A stretch of DNA of 64,000 nucleotides. Origin: Rhizobium mongolense subsp. loessense. GTDB taxonomy: Bacteria > Pseudomonadota > Alphaproteobacteria > Rhizobiales > Rhizobiaceae. How positions within the stretch are numbered: position 1 is the first letter of the stretch; every line of letters begins with the position of its first letter. The notes beneath the pieces are model-generated. The model ran no database searches. It was not told the DNA's origin and was given only the letters and a program-made list of their open reading frames with translations. This document shows positions 34,293 to 42,933 of the stretch, in pieces. The stretch spans positions 62,001 through 126,000 of the forward strand of contig NZ_FMTM01000004.1 of assembly GCF_900099775.1 (NCBI RefSeq), in the 5' to 3' direction. The translations under genes and the position numbers were made by a program.

Positions 34293-34303
34293 GAGGATCC
34301 GTC

Positions 34304-36505
34304 ATGCCGGTGCATAGCCAGGAGATCGCGTCGCCCGCTGTTCGGGGCGGCGGGCCTCCGGTCCAGTTCTTCATTCCCGCGGCTGCGTCTTTGCAGGAGA
34401 GGCGGCCGCGCACGTTGAAACATGGCGATACGTTTTGCGTTTTCGACCATAACGGAGATGCTCTGTCAGGCCCAGGGAGTCCAGAAGGACTGTTTCATCG
34501 CGACACGCGGCATCTTTCCCACCTCTACCTGACGGTCGGTGGACAGCGCCCCCTTCTCCTGTCGTCTTCGCTCAGGGACGACAATGCGACGTTGACTTGC
34601 GATCTAACCAATACAGATCTCTACGACCACGACCGCTTGGCGATCGCCCATGATCTGATTCATGTCCGCAGATCGCGGTTCCTGTGGCAAGGGAGCCTGC
34701 ATGAACGAATGACAGTGCGCAATTTTGATGATGCGCTACATACGGTTTCCCTGGAGATCGCCTTTGGCGCAGACTTTGCCGATCTTTTCGAAGTGCGTGG
34801 TACAAGCCGCGCTCGGCGAGGAAAGATCGGCAGCCCGATCATCAACAGTGATTCCATTTTCCTGAGCTATGACGGTCTCGATGGCAGGAAAAGGGCCACA
34901 CGCATCAGCTTCTCGCCTCCGCCTGCCGAACTGAGCGCAGGAAAAGTCCGATTTGAGCTCGATCTGCAGCCGCAGAGGACGCAGACCTTTTTCCTGCGCA
35001 TCGATTGCAACCCGGCAGATGAGGATAAAGCGGGTTTGAAACCATTCTTTATCGCCATGCGTGACGCCCGTCGTGCCCTGCGCGCGTCATCGAAGCGAGC
35101 GGCTTCAATCATTTCATCAAACGAGATTTTCAATGAAATGGTCCAACGGAGCGTGTCGGACCTCTACATGCTCGTCACCGATACGGCGGAAGGACCTTAT
35201 CCATACGCCGGAATTCCTTGGTTCAGCACCGTGTTCGGACGCGACGCGTTGATCACGGCGCTCGAGACATTATGGCTGGATCCGGCAATTGCCAATGGGG
35301 TTCTGCGGCATCTCTCTGCCAATCAGGCCACTGATTTTGATCCGATCGCCGACGCCGAACCGGGAAAAATTCTTCATGAAGTACGCTTCGGCGAAATGGC
35401 TGAGCTGAAGGAGGTGCCGTTTCGACGCTATTATGGCAGCGTCGACGCAACACCGCTGTTTGTAATCCTGGCTGGCGAGTACTTCAAAAGGACCGGCGAC
35501 CTGGAAACAATAAGAAGTATCTGGCCAAACATTCGGGCGGCTCTTGATTGGATCGTTGAGCATGGCGACCGCGATGGTGACGGCTTCGTTGAATATGGTC
35601 GACAGACGCACGAAGGGCTGATCAACCAAGGTTGGAAGGACAGTCAAGACAGCATTTTCCATGCCGACGGCTCCTTGGCGACTGGCCCGATCGCGCTGGC
35701 CGAAGTGCAAGCCTATGCGTATGGTGCCTTTATGGCAGCAGCAGAGCTCTGCCGCAAACTTGGCGAACGTCCGCGCGCCATTGCCTTAACGGCACGCGCA
35801 GTTGCCCTGCAGAAGAGCTTCGACGTTGCATTCTATGACGAGGAATTGGAAACGTATGTTTTGGCCCTCGATGGGTCTAAACGCCCCTGCCGCGTGCGTA
35901 CGTCCAATGCCGGACATGTCCTGCTGACAGGTCTTGCGCTTCCGGGACATGCCGCGGCCGTCGTCCGCACGCTTTTGAGTGGCACTTCGTTTCCGGGTTG
36001 GGGAATACGCACAGTAGCTTCGACTGAGGCGCGCTACAATCCCATGAGCTATCACAACGGGTCTATCTGGCCCCACGACAATGCGTTGATCGGGATCGGA
36101 ATGGCGCGTTACGGACTTAAGAGGGAGGCAGCCAGAATTCTCGAGGGGCTGTTTGCCGCGGCGAGCTACATCGATCTCAGGCGATTGCCCGAACTGATCT
36201 GCGGCTTTCCTCGTCGGCGCGCTCAAGGACCGACTTTCTATCCGGTAGCTTGCGCGCCGCAGGCCTGGGCGGCGGCAGCCCCCCTGTCGTTAATACAGTC
36301 GTGCCTCGGCATTCTCTTCGATCCGATCGAAGGCCAGGTGACCTTCGATGAACCAGTGCTGCCGGCGTTCCTCGACGAAGTGATCGTCAGGAACCTTTCG
36401 ATTCCCAAAGGAACAATCGACGTCGCAATTCGCCGGTCCAGAGAAAATGTGGTGGTCGATGTGCTTGACAGAAAGGGAGATGTCAAGATTTTAACGGCTG
36501 CATGA
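34304..36505 (+). CDS. Amylo-alpha-1,6-glucosidase / glycogen-debranching-type glycosidase
   Basis: 733 residues. An N-terminal GDE_N-like beta-sandwich (HGDTFCVFDHNGDAL, EGLFHRDTRHLSHLYLTVGG) is followed by an (alpha/alpha)6 barrel of the GH15/GDE_C type from about residue 290 (YAGIPWFSTVFGRDALITAL). Catalytic-domain markers include INQGWKDSQDSIFHADGSLA and YHNGSIWPHDNALIGIGMAR. No signal peptide, so cytosolic. It would hydrolyse alpha-glucosidic branch points or related glucosides. AGGAGG sits seven bases before the ATG, right behind the glycosyltransferase, so the two form one unit. Confidence 0.9.
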   Translation: MPVHSQEIASPAVRGGGPPVQFFIPAAASLQERRPRTLKHGDTFCVFDHNGDALSGPGSPEGLFHRDTRHLSHLYLTVGGQRPLLLSSSLRDDNATLTCDLTNTDLYDHDRLAIAHDLIHVRRSRFLWQGSLHERMTVRNFDDALHTVSLEIAFGADFADLFEVRGTSRARRGKIGSPIINSDSIFLSYDGLDGRKRATRISFSPPPAELSAGKVRFELDLQPQRTQTFFLRIDCNPADEDKAGLKPFFIAMRDARRALRASSKRAASIISSNEIFNEMVQRSVSDLYMLVTDTAEGPYPYAGIPWFSTVFGRDALITALETLWLDPAIANGVLRHLSANQATDFDPIADAEPGKILHEVRFGEMAELKEVPFRRYYGSVDATPLFVILAGEYFKRTGDLETIRSIWPNIRAALDWIVEHGDRDGDGFVEYGRQTHEGLINQGWKDSQDSIFHADGSLATGPIALAEVQAYAYGAFMAAAELCRKLGERPRAIALTARAVALQKSFDVAFYDEELETYVLALDGSKRPCRVRTSNAGHVLLTGLALPGHAAAVVRTLLSGTSFPGWGIRTVASTEARYNPMSYHNGSIWPHDNALIGIGMARYGLKREAARILEGLFAAASYIDLRRLPELICGFPRRRAQGPTFYPVACAPQAWAAAAPLSLIQSCLGILFDPIEGQVTFDEPVLPAFLDEVIVRNLSIPKGTIDVAIRRSRENVVVDVLDRKGDVKILTAA

Positions 36506-36618
36506 GAGAGGCGACGGCCTCAGAAAGAACGTCCCCAACAGGGTCGAACAGCAAGCGGAAAACTCGCCGAGACCGATGGGGACTTCCCTTCACCGCGAAG
36601 GACAATGCGTCTGACGCA

Positions 36619-36795
36619 TCAGGATCCGCTCGGGACGGCAACGTCGAATGCGGCACCTTCGCATAGATCGTCGGCAAGCTGTATCGTGCCGCCGTGGGCT
36701 GCCAGCATGGCGCGGACGATATCCAGGCCCATGCACGTGCCGCCTTGCTCGCGGCGAGTGGAGAAAACCGTGTAAAGATAAGTTCCCGGTTTCCC
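36619..36795 (-). pseudogene. Histidine-kinase C-terminal fragment (HATPase domain)
   Basis: The minus strand reads VFSTRREQGGTCMGLDIVRA then MLAAHGGTIQLADDLCEGAA and FDVAVPSGS, the G-box end of a sensor-kinase ATPase domain (FSTK..G.GMGL.IV...HGG.I). One glycine of the G box is changed to cysteine (GGTCMGL). Only about 55 residues are recognisable. The rest of the kinase, including the His-box, is absent. Confidence 0.7.
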
Positions 36796-37197
36796 GAGAG
36801 AATGGATAGCGGAATGCCACACATTGCTGCTGGGAAATTGCATTAAACGTTCGCGATGGCGTCCGTTCCCGACGCCTTGACTCAAGTGGCAGTCCTCGGG
36901 CGCGGTTGCGTTCACGTTTGATGGGGGCCGATCAATTGAGTTTCAAAGAGGAACCGGCCTTTCCCGACGGTGATATCTAATTTGCCACTGAACCCAGGGA
37001 GGCGACCAGCGCCTTTACGTTCCCGTAGCAATTCTTCCCGCATAGTAAGGTCAAGCAAAACGATAACGGGACGGTTCGGAAACTCATTCGTACCGGGTCC
37101 ACAGGTTGTCTTAGCGTTTTCGGCGAACAGTCTACTCGGATTCGCAAGCATCCAAGTTCCTGATGAGACAAGATATTACCCTCTTGAGGATGAGTTA
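36796..37197. other. Region upstream of the PL7 lyase, no supported gene
   Basis: The lyase frame stays open upstream to 36970, but the extension (MISNLPLNPGRRPAPLRSRS...) is neither a signal peptide nor a known domain. A minus-strand frame between 37151 and 36912 (VIVLLDLTMREELLRERKGA then GRLPGFSGKLDITVGKGRFL) looks protein-like and could belong with the kinase remnant, but I cannot name it. The lyase promoter should lie here. Confidence 0.4.
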
Positions 37198-38961
37198 GTG
37201 GTGACAAATTCCGATAACTTCGATCTAACGAACTGGAAACTCTGCCTGCCGATCGACGAGGATGGTGGAGCCATTGGTACGGCTTTGGAGATCCTGGAAC
37301 TCACGGGCTTCGAACATTCGTCCTATTTCTACATGGCCGACGATGGGGCGATGGTGTTTCGCGCGATCACTGATGGCGCCTTGACCAAGGGCACGACGTG
37401 CGCGAGGTCGGAGCTGCGCGAGATGGATGGTCACTCGTTAGCCTCCTGGAGCTTGGATGAAGGAGGCACGATGACTGCGACCTTGAAGGTCGATGAGGCG
37501 CCGCAAATGACGGACGGCGCGGATGGGCGTATCGTCGTCGGCCAGATTCATGGTTCGGAAGACGAACTGGTCAGGCTCTATTGGGAGAATGGTGAAGTCT
37601 ATTTTAAGAGCGACAAGGGCGGAGACGGCAACGATTCCTTGAGATTCGACCTCACCAATACAAGCGGTGAAACGCCGCAAGTTTCTCTTGGGGAGCAGTT
37701 CTCCTACGAGATTGACGTTCACGGAGATACGCTGACGGTCATCCTCTATGCGGGCGGGGACACGTACACGTCGGTAACAACGGTCAGTTCCGCCTGGGAT
37801 GGCGAACAGTTCTACTTCAAGGCGGGTGCCTACCTTGGAAGCAATGAGACGAACAGTACCGGCGCTGGGCAGGTATCATTTTATGGGTTTGATTTTTCTC
37901 ACGTACCAGGCGACGGGTTGGGCGGGCTGGTGAGCACGGTGACAGCCGATGACGGGACGAGCGACTATGCGGCAGACTCAACCGGAACGATCGGCAATGA
38001 TGTGCTTACGGGCGGTGAGCTCGCTGACGTCATCTACGGATATGGTGGCGATGACGTAGTTCGCGCAGGTGCCGGCGACGACAGGATTGTGGGTGGCTCT
38101 GGCGCTGACAAGCTGCTGGGGCAGGACGGCGCCGATGTGGTTTCCGCAGGGGCGGGCGATGATATCGTCTATGGCGGGGACGGTAACGATACAATCGATG
38201 GCGGTGCCGGCAACGACACACTCAAGGGCGAAACCGGCGCGAATACGATCACCGGCGGCGACGGAGACGATACCGTCTACGGTGGGGCAGGTACCGATGA
38301 CCTGAGTGGTGACGCCGGTGCCGATACGATCGTCGCAGGTGAGGGCGACGATTTCCTCAGTGGCGGCGCGGATAATGATAGGCTCTATGGCGGTGAAGGC
38401 GCCGACCGGCTATACGGCCAAGCCGGTGACGACATGCTAGTCGGTCAGGGCGGCGCTGACCGGCTGGTCGGGGCAGACGGCAATGATACGCTCTATGGCT
38501 ATAGCGATAGTGACAAACTTTATGGCGACGCAGGAGCGGACAAGCTGGTGGGCGGTGACGGCGACGACACGCTCTACGGAGGGGCCGGCGACGACCGACT
38601 TTATGCCGACGAAGGCGCTGACAATCTCTACGGCGGAACGGGCGCAGACACCTTCGTCTTCACTTCGCTCGATCCGTCGACGTTAACTTCCACCGGCCGC
38701 GACGACATCTACCAGTTTTCTAAGGCTGAAGGCGATATCATCAATCTCAGCTCGATTGATGCGAACATGACCATTAATGGTGGTCAAGCCTTCGATTTCA
38801 TCGGGACTGACGCGTTTTCAAAGCAAGTCGGCGAATTGCGCTATGTCAATACCGGTTCGGAGACCTACATCTATGGCGATGTCAACGGTGACGGCGCTGC
38901 GGACTTCTCGATCCACGTCGATGGCGTCGTCCAGCTTCAGAGCAGCGACTTTATCCTCTGA
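37198..38961 (+). CDS. PL7 alginate lyase with RTX calcium-binding repeats
   Basis: 587-residue secreted lyase that would cut alginate (mannuronate/guluronate polymer) by beta-elimination. Residues 1-240 form a PL7 jelly-roll: FDLTNWKLCLP, the three catalytic-groove motifs ARSELREM, VGQIHG and YFKAGAYLGSN. Residues about 264-485 are glycine/aspartate nonapeptide repeats (GGxGxDxxx, e.g. GGDGNDTIDGGAGNDTLKGE), followed by a C-terminal domain ending SSDFIL. There is no N-terminal signal peptide, as expected for type I secretion by a C-terminal signal. GTG 37198 (or 37201) is preferred, with GAGGA seven bases upstream. Its position 2.6 kb before an alginate-type operon fits a role in releasing or trimming that polymer. 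Confidence 0.85.
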   Translation: MVTNSDNFDLTNWKLCLPIDEDGGAIGTALEILELTGFEHSSYFYMADDGAMVFRAITDGALTKGTTCARSELREMDGHSLASWSLDEGGTMTATLKVDEAPQMTDGADGRIVVGQIHGSEDELVRLYWENGEVYFKSDKGGDGNDSLRFDLTNTSGETPQVSLGEQFSYEIDVHGDTLTVILYAGGDTYTSVTTVSSAWDGEQFYFKAGAYLGSNETNSTGAGQVSFYGFDFSHVPGDGLGGLVSTVTADDGTSDYAADSTGTIGNDVLTGGELADVIYGYGGDDVVRAGAGDDRIVGGSGADKLLGQDGADVVSAGAGDDIVYGGDGNDTIDGGAGNDTLKGETGANTITGGDGDDTVYGGAGTDDLSGDAGADTIVAGEGDDFLSGGADNDRLYGGEGADRLYGQAGDDMLVGQGGADRLVGADGNDTLYGYSDSDKLYGDAGADKLVGGDGDDTLYGGAGDDRLYADEGADNLYGGTGADTFVFTSLDPSTLTSTGRDDIYQFSKAEGDIINLSSIDANMTINGGQAFDFIGTDAFSKQVGELRYVNTGSETYIYGDVNGDGAADFSIHVDGVVQLQSSDFIL

Positions 38962-39299
38962 CGGACAACAGGTGGTCGCACTGTCCGCTTTCCCTCAAGC
39001 TCGCCACGGCACGAGGTGCTAGCTCGAAATTAGCGCCAAATGTGAAAAGACGTCACATATTGGTTTGACCGGCGAAGAGGTATTTACAGCCATTGACCGC
39101 CTTTTGATTTGGCACCCTGTGTGATTTTCCCACTCGCGTGAACTCACGGGTTTCATATTCGTACATTCGACATTACTTTTATATAAAAAGTTGTATGATC
39201 TTTCAGTTCGTGTAACAATTGAAGTTGTGGGGTGTTCACGCTTCTCTTGAATGGGCTTTTGGGGGAAAATTAGCTTAGGAACAAGGATGGGAGGATCCT
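38962..39299. other. Intergenic region upstream of the small gene at 39300
   Basis: 338 bases, AT-richer than the neighbours from 39160. ACTTTTATATAAAAAGT at 39174-39190 is a nearly perfect palindrome and a possible operator or promoter element for the small gene. No clear terminator follows the lyase. Confidence 0.45.
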
Positions 39300-39563
39300 G
39301 TGAACTTGCAGCAAAGAGCAATTTTGAAGGCGGCGCTTGCGGATATTGAAAATCTCGCAGCGCCCAGACATATCGATCGGGTGAGTGCGGCACTTGGTAT
39401 GGACATGGTTCAATTCGCCAAGCTCGGCGCCGACGGCATGAAACAGATCATCTACAGCGCGCTACTGTTAGGCAGCACTGCTGCGACAAGCGCTTCCATT
39501 CAGAAAAGATGGCGCGACGCAGCACAAATCAAACTGCCGTCCGCTTCACCAACACGCAACTGA
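39300..39563 (+). CDS. Small protein of unknown function next to the lyase genes
   Basis: 87 residues starting at GTG 39300, with GGGAGG five bases upstream. The sequence MNLQQRAILKAALADIENLA, then HIDRVSAALGMDMVQFAKLG and ADGMKQIIYSALLLGSTAAT, is predicted to be largely helical with a mildly hydrophobic stretch near residues 48-63. No known domain recognised. It lies convergent to the PL5-type lyase with 39 bases between the stops. Coding status rests on the ribosome site and composition. Confidence 0.5.
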   Translation: MNLQQRAILKAALADIENLAAPRHIDRVSAALGMDMVQFAKLGADGMKQIIYSALLLGSTAATSASIQKRWRDAAQIKLPSASPTRN

Positions 39564-39602
39564 TGTCTGTTTCCCGACCGTTTGCAGCGATTTCGGACTA
39601 TC

Positions 39603-40775
39603 TCAGAGCAGCGGAAGCGCGTCGAGCTTCAATGCTGCAGAGTAGCTGGTTTCCGAGGAGATTTTCGATTGGCGCTGACCGGCGACACGCTCGAATTCCG
39701 TGGGATCTTGGAGGGCCTCGCGCGTCATCGCCGTGAGACGTTTGAACCTGTCGAGGCACTTTGACTGAAGCGGTTCGCCGCTGTCCGAGGCGAGCTTGAT
39801 GATGGCGGCGAGTGGGCGCAACGCATAGACATGGTAGTCAAGGGCTTTCTCTCCACGCGCCAGTTCCGCCGGCAGGAAGCCGCGATCATCTACCTGGCAA
39901 GCGCCGATCTCGAAACTCGTTTTGCCCCATGTCTTGAAATCAGCATTATCGAGAAGAAAACCGACGGCAGCGACCGACAGGCCCGCCCAATAACGGTGAT
40001 TATTCGTCTTCGACTTCGGGCCGAGGCGAAACGAATAAGCGTCCATGGTATCGCGGGCAAGTGTGCTGAACCATGTCGAGTAAAGCGCCTTACGCTCACT
40101 GGAGAGCTCAACCCGTTTGCTGGCCGACCGAACCGCAAGTGCGATTTCGGCTACCCAGCGGTCGCGGCTAAGATAGGCGTCAACAGTGCGCATGTCCGTC
40201 AGCGCCATCGCGGCCGCCCACCGATCGACATTATGCAGTACGCATTCTGCCCGCGCCTGGGCAACCAGCGAACTATTTGATCCGGCATAGGCAATGTTGG
40301 TCAGCAGCCGAATAGAGTTGCGTATTGGCTGTACGGTCCTATCGCGCGCTTCCAAGGCCTCCTCGTTGATCGAGGATTTTGACCTGTCGTCAGCCCTGTA
40401 CTTCGATTGGGTCTGCAGCATTGCGGGCGGCGCAGGAATGCTGACGCAAAGAGGAACCTGTTCGGGTTCCGCGCCCGGTGTCCCGCTGCTAAAGCCGTTG
40501 GTGGAAAGGGAAGAAATACTGCCGGTTTGGATCGTATAATCCTTCTGGGCGGCGACAGCCGCGGTCGCTTCTGACGCCACGGTATCCTGCTGGTCAGAAG
40601 TGCCTAAAAGGCGGCCACTCAGATCTGAGAATAGGGTTGTCAGCCTCTCTGGAGCGGTTGGCGACTGGATTGTAAGCCTGTCGGACACGGCTGACGCTTC
40701 CTGAGCACCGCAGATGGTCGGGGAGAATATGTTGATTGCAATAATAGTCCCGACTTTGAACGCATTTACTCTCAT
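39603..40775 (-). CDS. PL5-type (AlgL-like) alginate lyase domain protein
   Basis: 390 residues. A signal peptide ends near ICGAQEASA, then about 110 low-complexity residues, then an AlgL-like (alpha/alpha) barrel domain. The catalytic Asn-His pair is seen in TNNHRYWAGLSVAAVGFLL and the Tyr/Arg segment in LPAELARGEKALDYHVYALR followed by PL. Compared with the operon AlgL at 59887 it has the same two motifs and the same C-terminal layout, so they are paralogues. It would act in the periplasm or outside on mannuronan. It is divergently oriented to the alginate operon across an 835-base control region, so it may be co-regulated with it. Confidence 0.8.
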   Translation of the reverse strand: MRVNAFKVGTIIAINIFSPTICGAQEASAVSDRLTIQSPTAPERLTTLFSDLSGRLLGTSDQQDTVASEATAAVAAQKDYTIQTGSISSLSTNGFSSGTPGAEPEQVPLCVSIPAPPAMLQTQSKYRADDRSKSSINEEALEARDRTVQPIRNSIRLLTNIAYAGSNSSLVAQARAECVLHNVDRWAAAMALTDMRTVDAYLSRDRWVAEIALAVRSASKRVELSSERKALYSTWFSTLARDTMDAYSFRLGPKSKTNNHRYWAGLSVAAVGFLLDNADFKTWGKTSFEIGACQVDDRGFLPAELARGEKALDYHVYALRPLAAIIKLASDSGEPLQSKCLDRFKRLTAMTREALQDPTEFERVAGQRQSKISSETSYSAALKLDALPLL

Positions 40776-41610
40776 CTTTATCTCCCGCGTTTAGGGAGAA
40801 AATAGAGGACACGAAGCAATATTCTCTTTTGGGAATGTATAAAATTTTATGCAACCTAATTTTTATTTAGCATTGAAGACGTTGACTTCAGAGATTGCAA
40901 TTTACGGAATGAGTTAAGTAAATTTTTACTATAGATGGATTCTCCATATTTGGCTGATCGTTGTGTCCGTTTTTGGAGCGTTCTCCATGAATGTCAGCAG
41001 CAATGATCAGCTATGCGAGCGCAAAAGCGTTTGGATGACCGGACTAATTGTGGTCCATAGATTGGCATCGTGCTGTCCGCGATATGTGTAGGTCCGCGGG
41101 TAGACACGCGGCCTTGCGGTGGGCTTCGACTTGGCGTTGCTGGTCATTGCGCGTTTACGCTTGGCGCGTGCCTTTGTCTGGCGATTCTCTCTTGGTCGTG
41201 CAGTTGACGGAGCGTTGCGCCGTTGCCTCAGTCGTCGAGAACTCACATAAATCAATTTTCGGTTAATGCTGCAGTGCACAAAAAATGAGCGCCATGTGCA
41301 CAAATTTTGATCAAGTTATAACATGTTGATATTGTTAATAAAATTATAAAGCGGACGCCACGCCTATGTATAGGGTTACCTAATACTGGCTCAAAACGAG
41401 TGTGCCTAATTTTGATGCAAATATAAGCTTTCGATTATGTTGATAACCGAGTCTCGTTATGTTGACGTCATAAAGAAATGCTGTATTGCAAAATCGAAAG
41501 GGGCGCTCTTCGTACATCCAACATATAGATCTATTTGAATTTATTGTGGCGGTTAGGAAAGCGACATTTCTATTCTTTATTGATCGAAAATTGTGGGAAA
41601 GGGTGCAGTG
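40776..41610. promoter_or_regulatory. Long AT-rich control region between the PL5-type lyase and algD
   Basis: About 835 bases between divergent genes, far larger than other gaps here. The parts 40830-40960 and 41270-41600 are AT-rich with many TTTAT/AAATTT words, and the 300 bases before algD lack any gene. Long AT-rich leaders upstream of exopolysaccharide operons are typical targets of MucR/Ros zinc-finger or H-NS-like silencers in rhizobia (inference). A minus-strand frame at 41007-41303 gives a very basic protein (RPRENRQTKARAKRKRAMTS); it is not called because it lacks a convincing start. Confidence 0.5.
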
Positions 41611-42927
41611 GTGGGCAAGAAAAATTGGCGTGTAAGTATTTTTGGTGCGGGTTATGTTGGGGCCGTATCGGCCGGTTGTCTTGCAAAAGACGGCTTCAAG
41701 GTTGTGGCTGTCGATCCGGACCAGTACAAGGTCAAGTGCATCTCCGAAGGCCACTCTCCAATCTACGAACCAGGCTTGGCTGACCTGATCGAAACGGGTG
41801 TCGAGAACGGCCTCTTGACGGCGACCAGCGACTATATCGCCGCGATCAACGAGACCGATATCTCGTTCTGCTGCCCGGGTACGCCGAGCCGTGAAGACGG
41901 TTCGCTGGACACGAGCTATGTCAAGCTGGTCTGCGAGCAGATCGGTGTTGCATTGCGCGACAAGAGCGAATTCCACATGGTCGTTATGCGCTCGACGATC
42001 CTTCCAGGCACCGTCGAGGACGTGGTCATCCCGGCTCTTGAAGGCGCCTCCGGCAGGAAGGTCGGAATGGACTTCGGCCTGGCCTACTACCCGGAATTCC
42101 TGCGCGAAGGTACGGCAATCGCCGACTACTACAGCCCAGGTGCGATCGTCTTTGGCCAGTACGAAGGCGATGAGAAAACCGTTCAGGCCCTGCATGACCT
42201 CTGCGCCTCAGTCGAAGTCAAGCCGCACGTCATCCCGATCCGCAGCGCCGAAATCGTCAAGTACACCAACAACTGCTGGCATGCGGTAAAGATTTCCTTC
42301 GCCAACGAAATCGGCAATCTCTGCAAATCCGTCGGCATCGACAGCCACGTCGTGATGGATGTTGTCTGCGCCGACACGCGACTCAACATTTCCCGCGCCT
42401 ATATGAAGCCCGGCTTCGCCTATGGCGGCTCCTGCCTTCCGAAGGACCTACGGGCGCTGCGTCATTTCGGCAAGATGCAGAACGTGTCGACGCCTGTTCT
42501 CGACGCCACTGTCGAGGCGAACCAGTATCAGCTCGAGCGCGCCTTCCGCCTCGTCAATCGATCCGGCGCCAAGAAAATCGGCCTTCTCGGCCTGACCTTC
42601 AAGTCGGACACGGACGACCTGCGTGAGAGCCCGCTAGTGCTTCTGGCCGAACGCTTGATGGGTAAGGGTTACGAGCTGTCGATCTATGACTCCAACGTCT
42701 CGGTCAATGATCACGGCGGCCGCAACTACATCTCGCACCTGGCGAGCTTCATGCGTTCGTCGCCCGAGGAGGTCGTGTCGGAGAGCGAGGCCATCGTGGT
42801 TGGCATCAACGGCCAGGGCACCAAGGATGCCCTGAAGGGCGCGCGGGAAGGCGTTAAGGTCATCGACCTTGTCCGTATCCCCGTCGAGATGCCGTCAGGC
42901 GTGCACTACGAAGGTCTCGTCTGGTAA
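41611..42927 (+). CDS. algD: GDP-mannose 6-dehydrogenase (AlgD)
   Basis: 438 residues (Pseudomonas AlgD has 436). It oxidises GDP-mannose to GDP-mannuronic acid with two NAD+, the committed step of alginate synthesis. The N-terminal Rossmann motif is IFGAGYVGAVSAGCLAKDGF, the catalytic Cys275 sits in AYGGSCLPKDLRAL, and the C-terminal domain has GLTFKSDTDDLRESPLVLL. The order and the segment YTNNCWHAVKISFANEIGNL fit AlgD rather than UDP-glucose dehydrogenases. GTG 41611 is chosen with AAAGGG seven bases upstream; GTG 41593 and 41608 are alternatives. First gene of the operon; alg8 starts six bases after its stop. Confidence 0.93.
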   Translation: MGKKNWRVSIFGAGYVGAVSAGCLAKDGFKVVAVDPDQYKVKCISEGHSPIYEPGLADLIETGVENGLLTATSDYIAAINETDISFCCPGTPSREDGSLDTSYVKLVCEQIGVALRDKSEFHMVVMRSTILPGTVEDVVIPALEGASGRKVGMDFGLAYYPEFLREGTAIADYYSPGAIVFGQYEGDEKTVQALHDLCASVEVKPHVIPIRSAEIVKYTNNCWHAVKISFANEIGNLCKSVGIDSHVVMDVVCADTRLNISRAYMKPGFAYGGSCLPKDLRALRHFGKMQNVSTPVLDATVEANQYQLERAFRLVNRSGAKKIGLLGLTFKSDTDDLRESPLVLLAERLMGKGYELSIYDSNVSVNDHGGRNYISHLASFMRSSPEEVVSESEAIVVGINGQGTKDALKGAREGVKVIDLVRIPVEMPSGVHYEGLVW

Positions 42928-42933
42928 ACCCTG

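Noticed and set aside
36970..37197. N-terminal extension of the PL7 lyase
   Set aside because: Open frame only; no signal peptide or domain, and the better start with a ribosome site is at 37198.
37990..38650. Repetitive DNA that might be taken for a tandem-repeat array or CRISPR
   Set aside because: It encodes the in-frame glycine/aspartate RTX nonapeptides of the lyase; units are short, unequal and without spacers. No CRISPR array was seen in the window.
41007..41303. Very basic 98-residue minus-strand frame upstream of algD (histone-like)
   Set aside because: No ribosome site at the first ATG and no recognisable family; left as part of the control region, though the last 45 residues are not obviously random.
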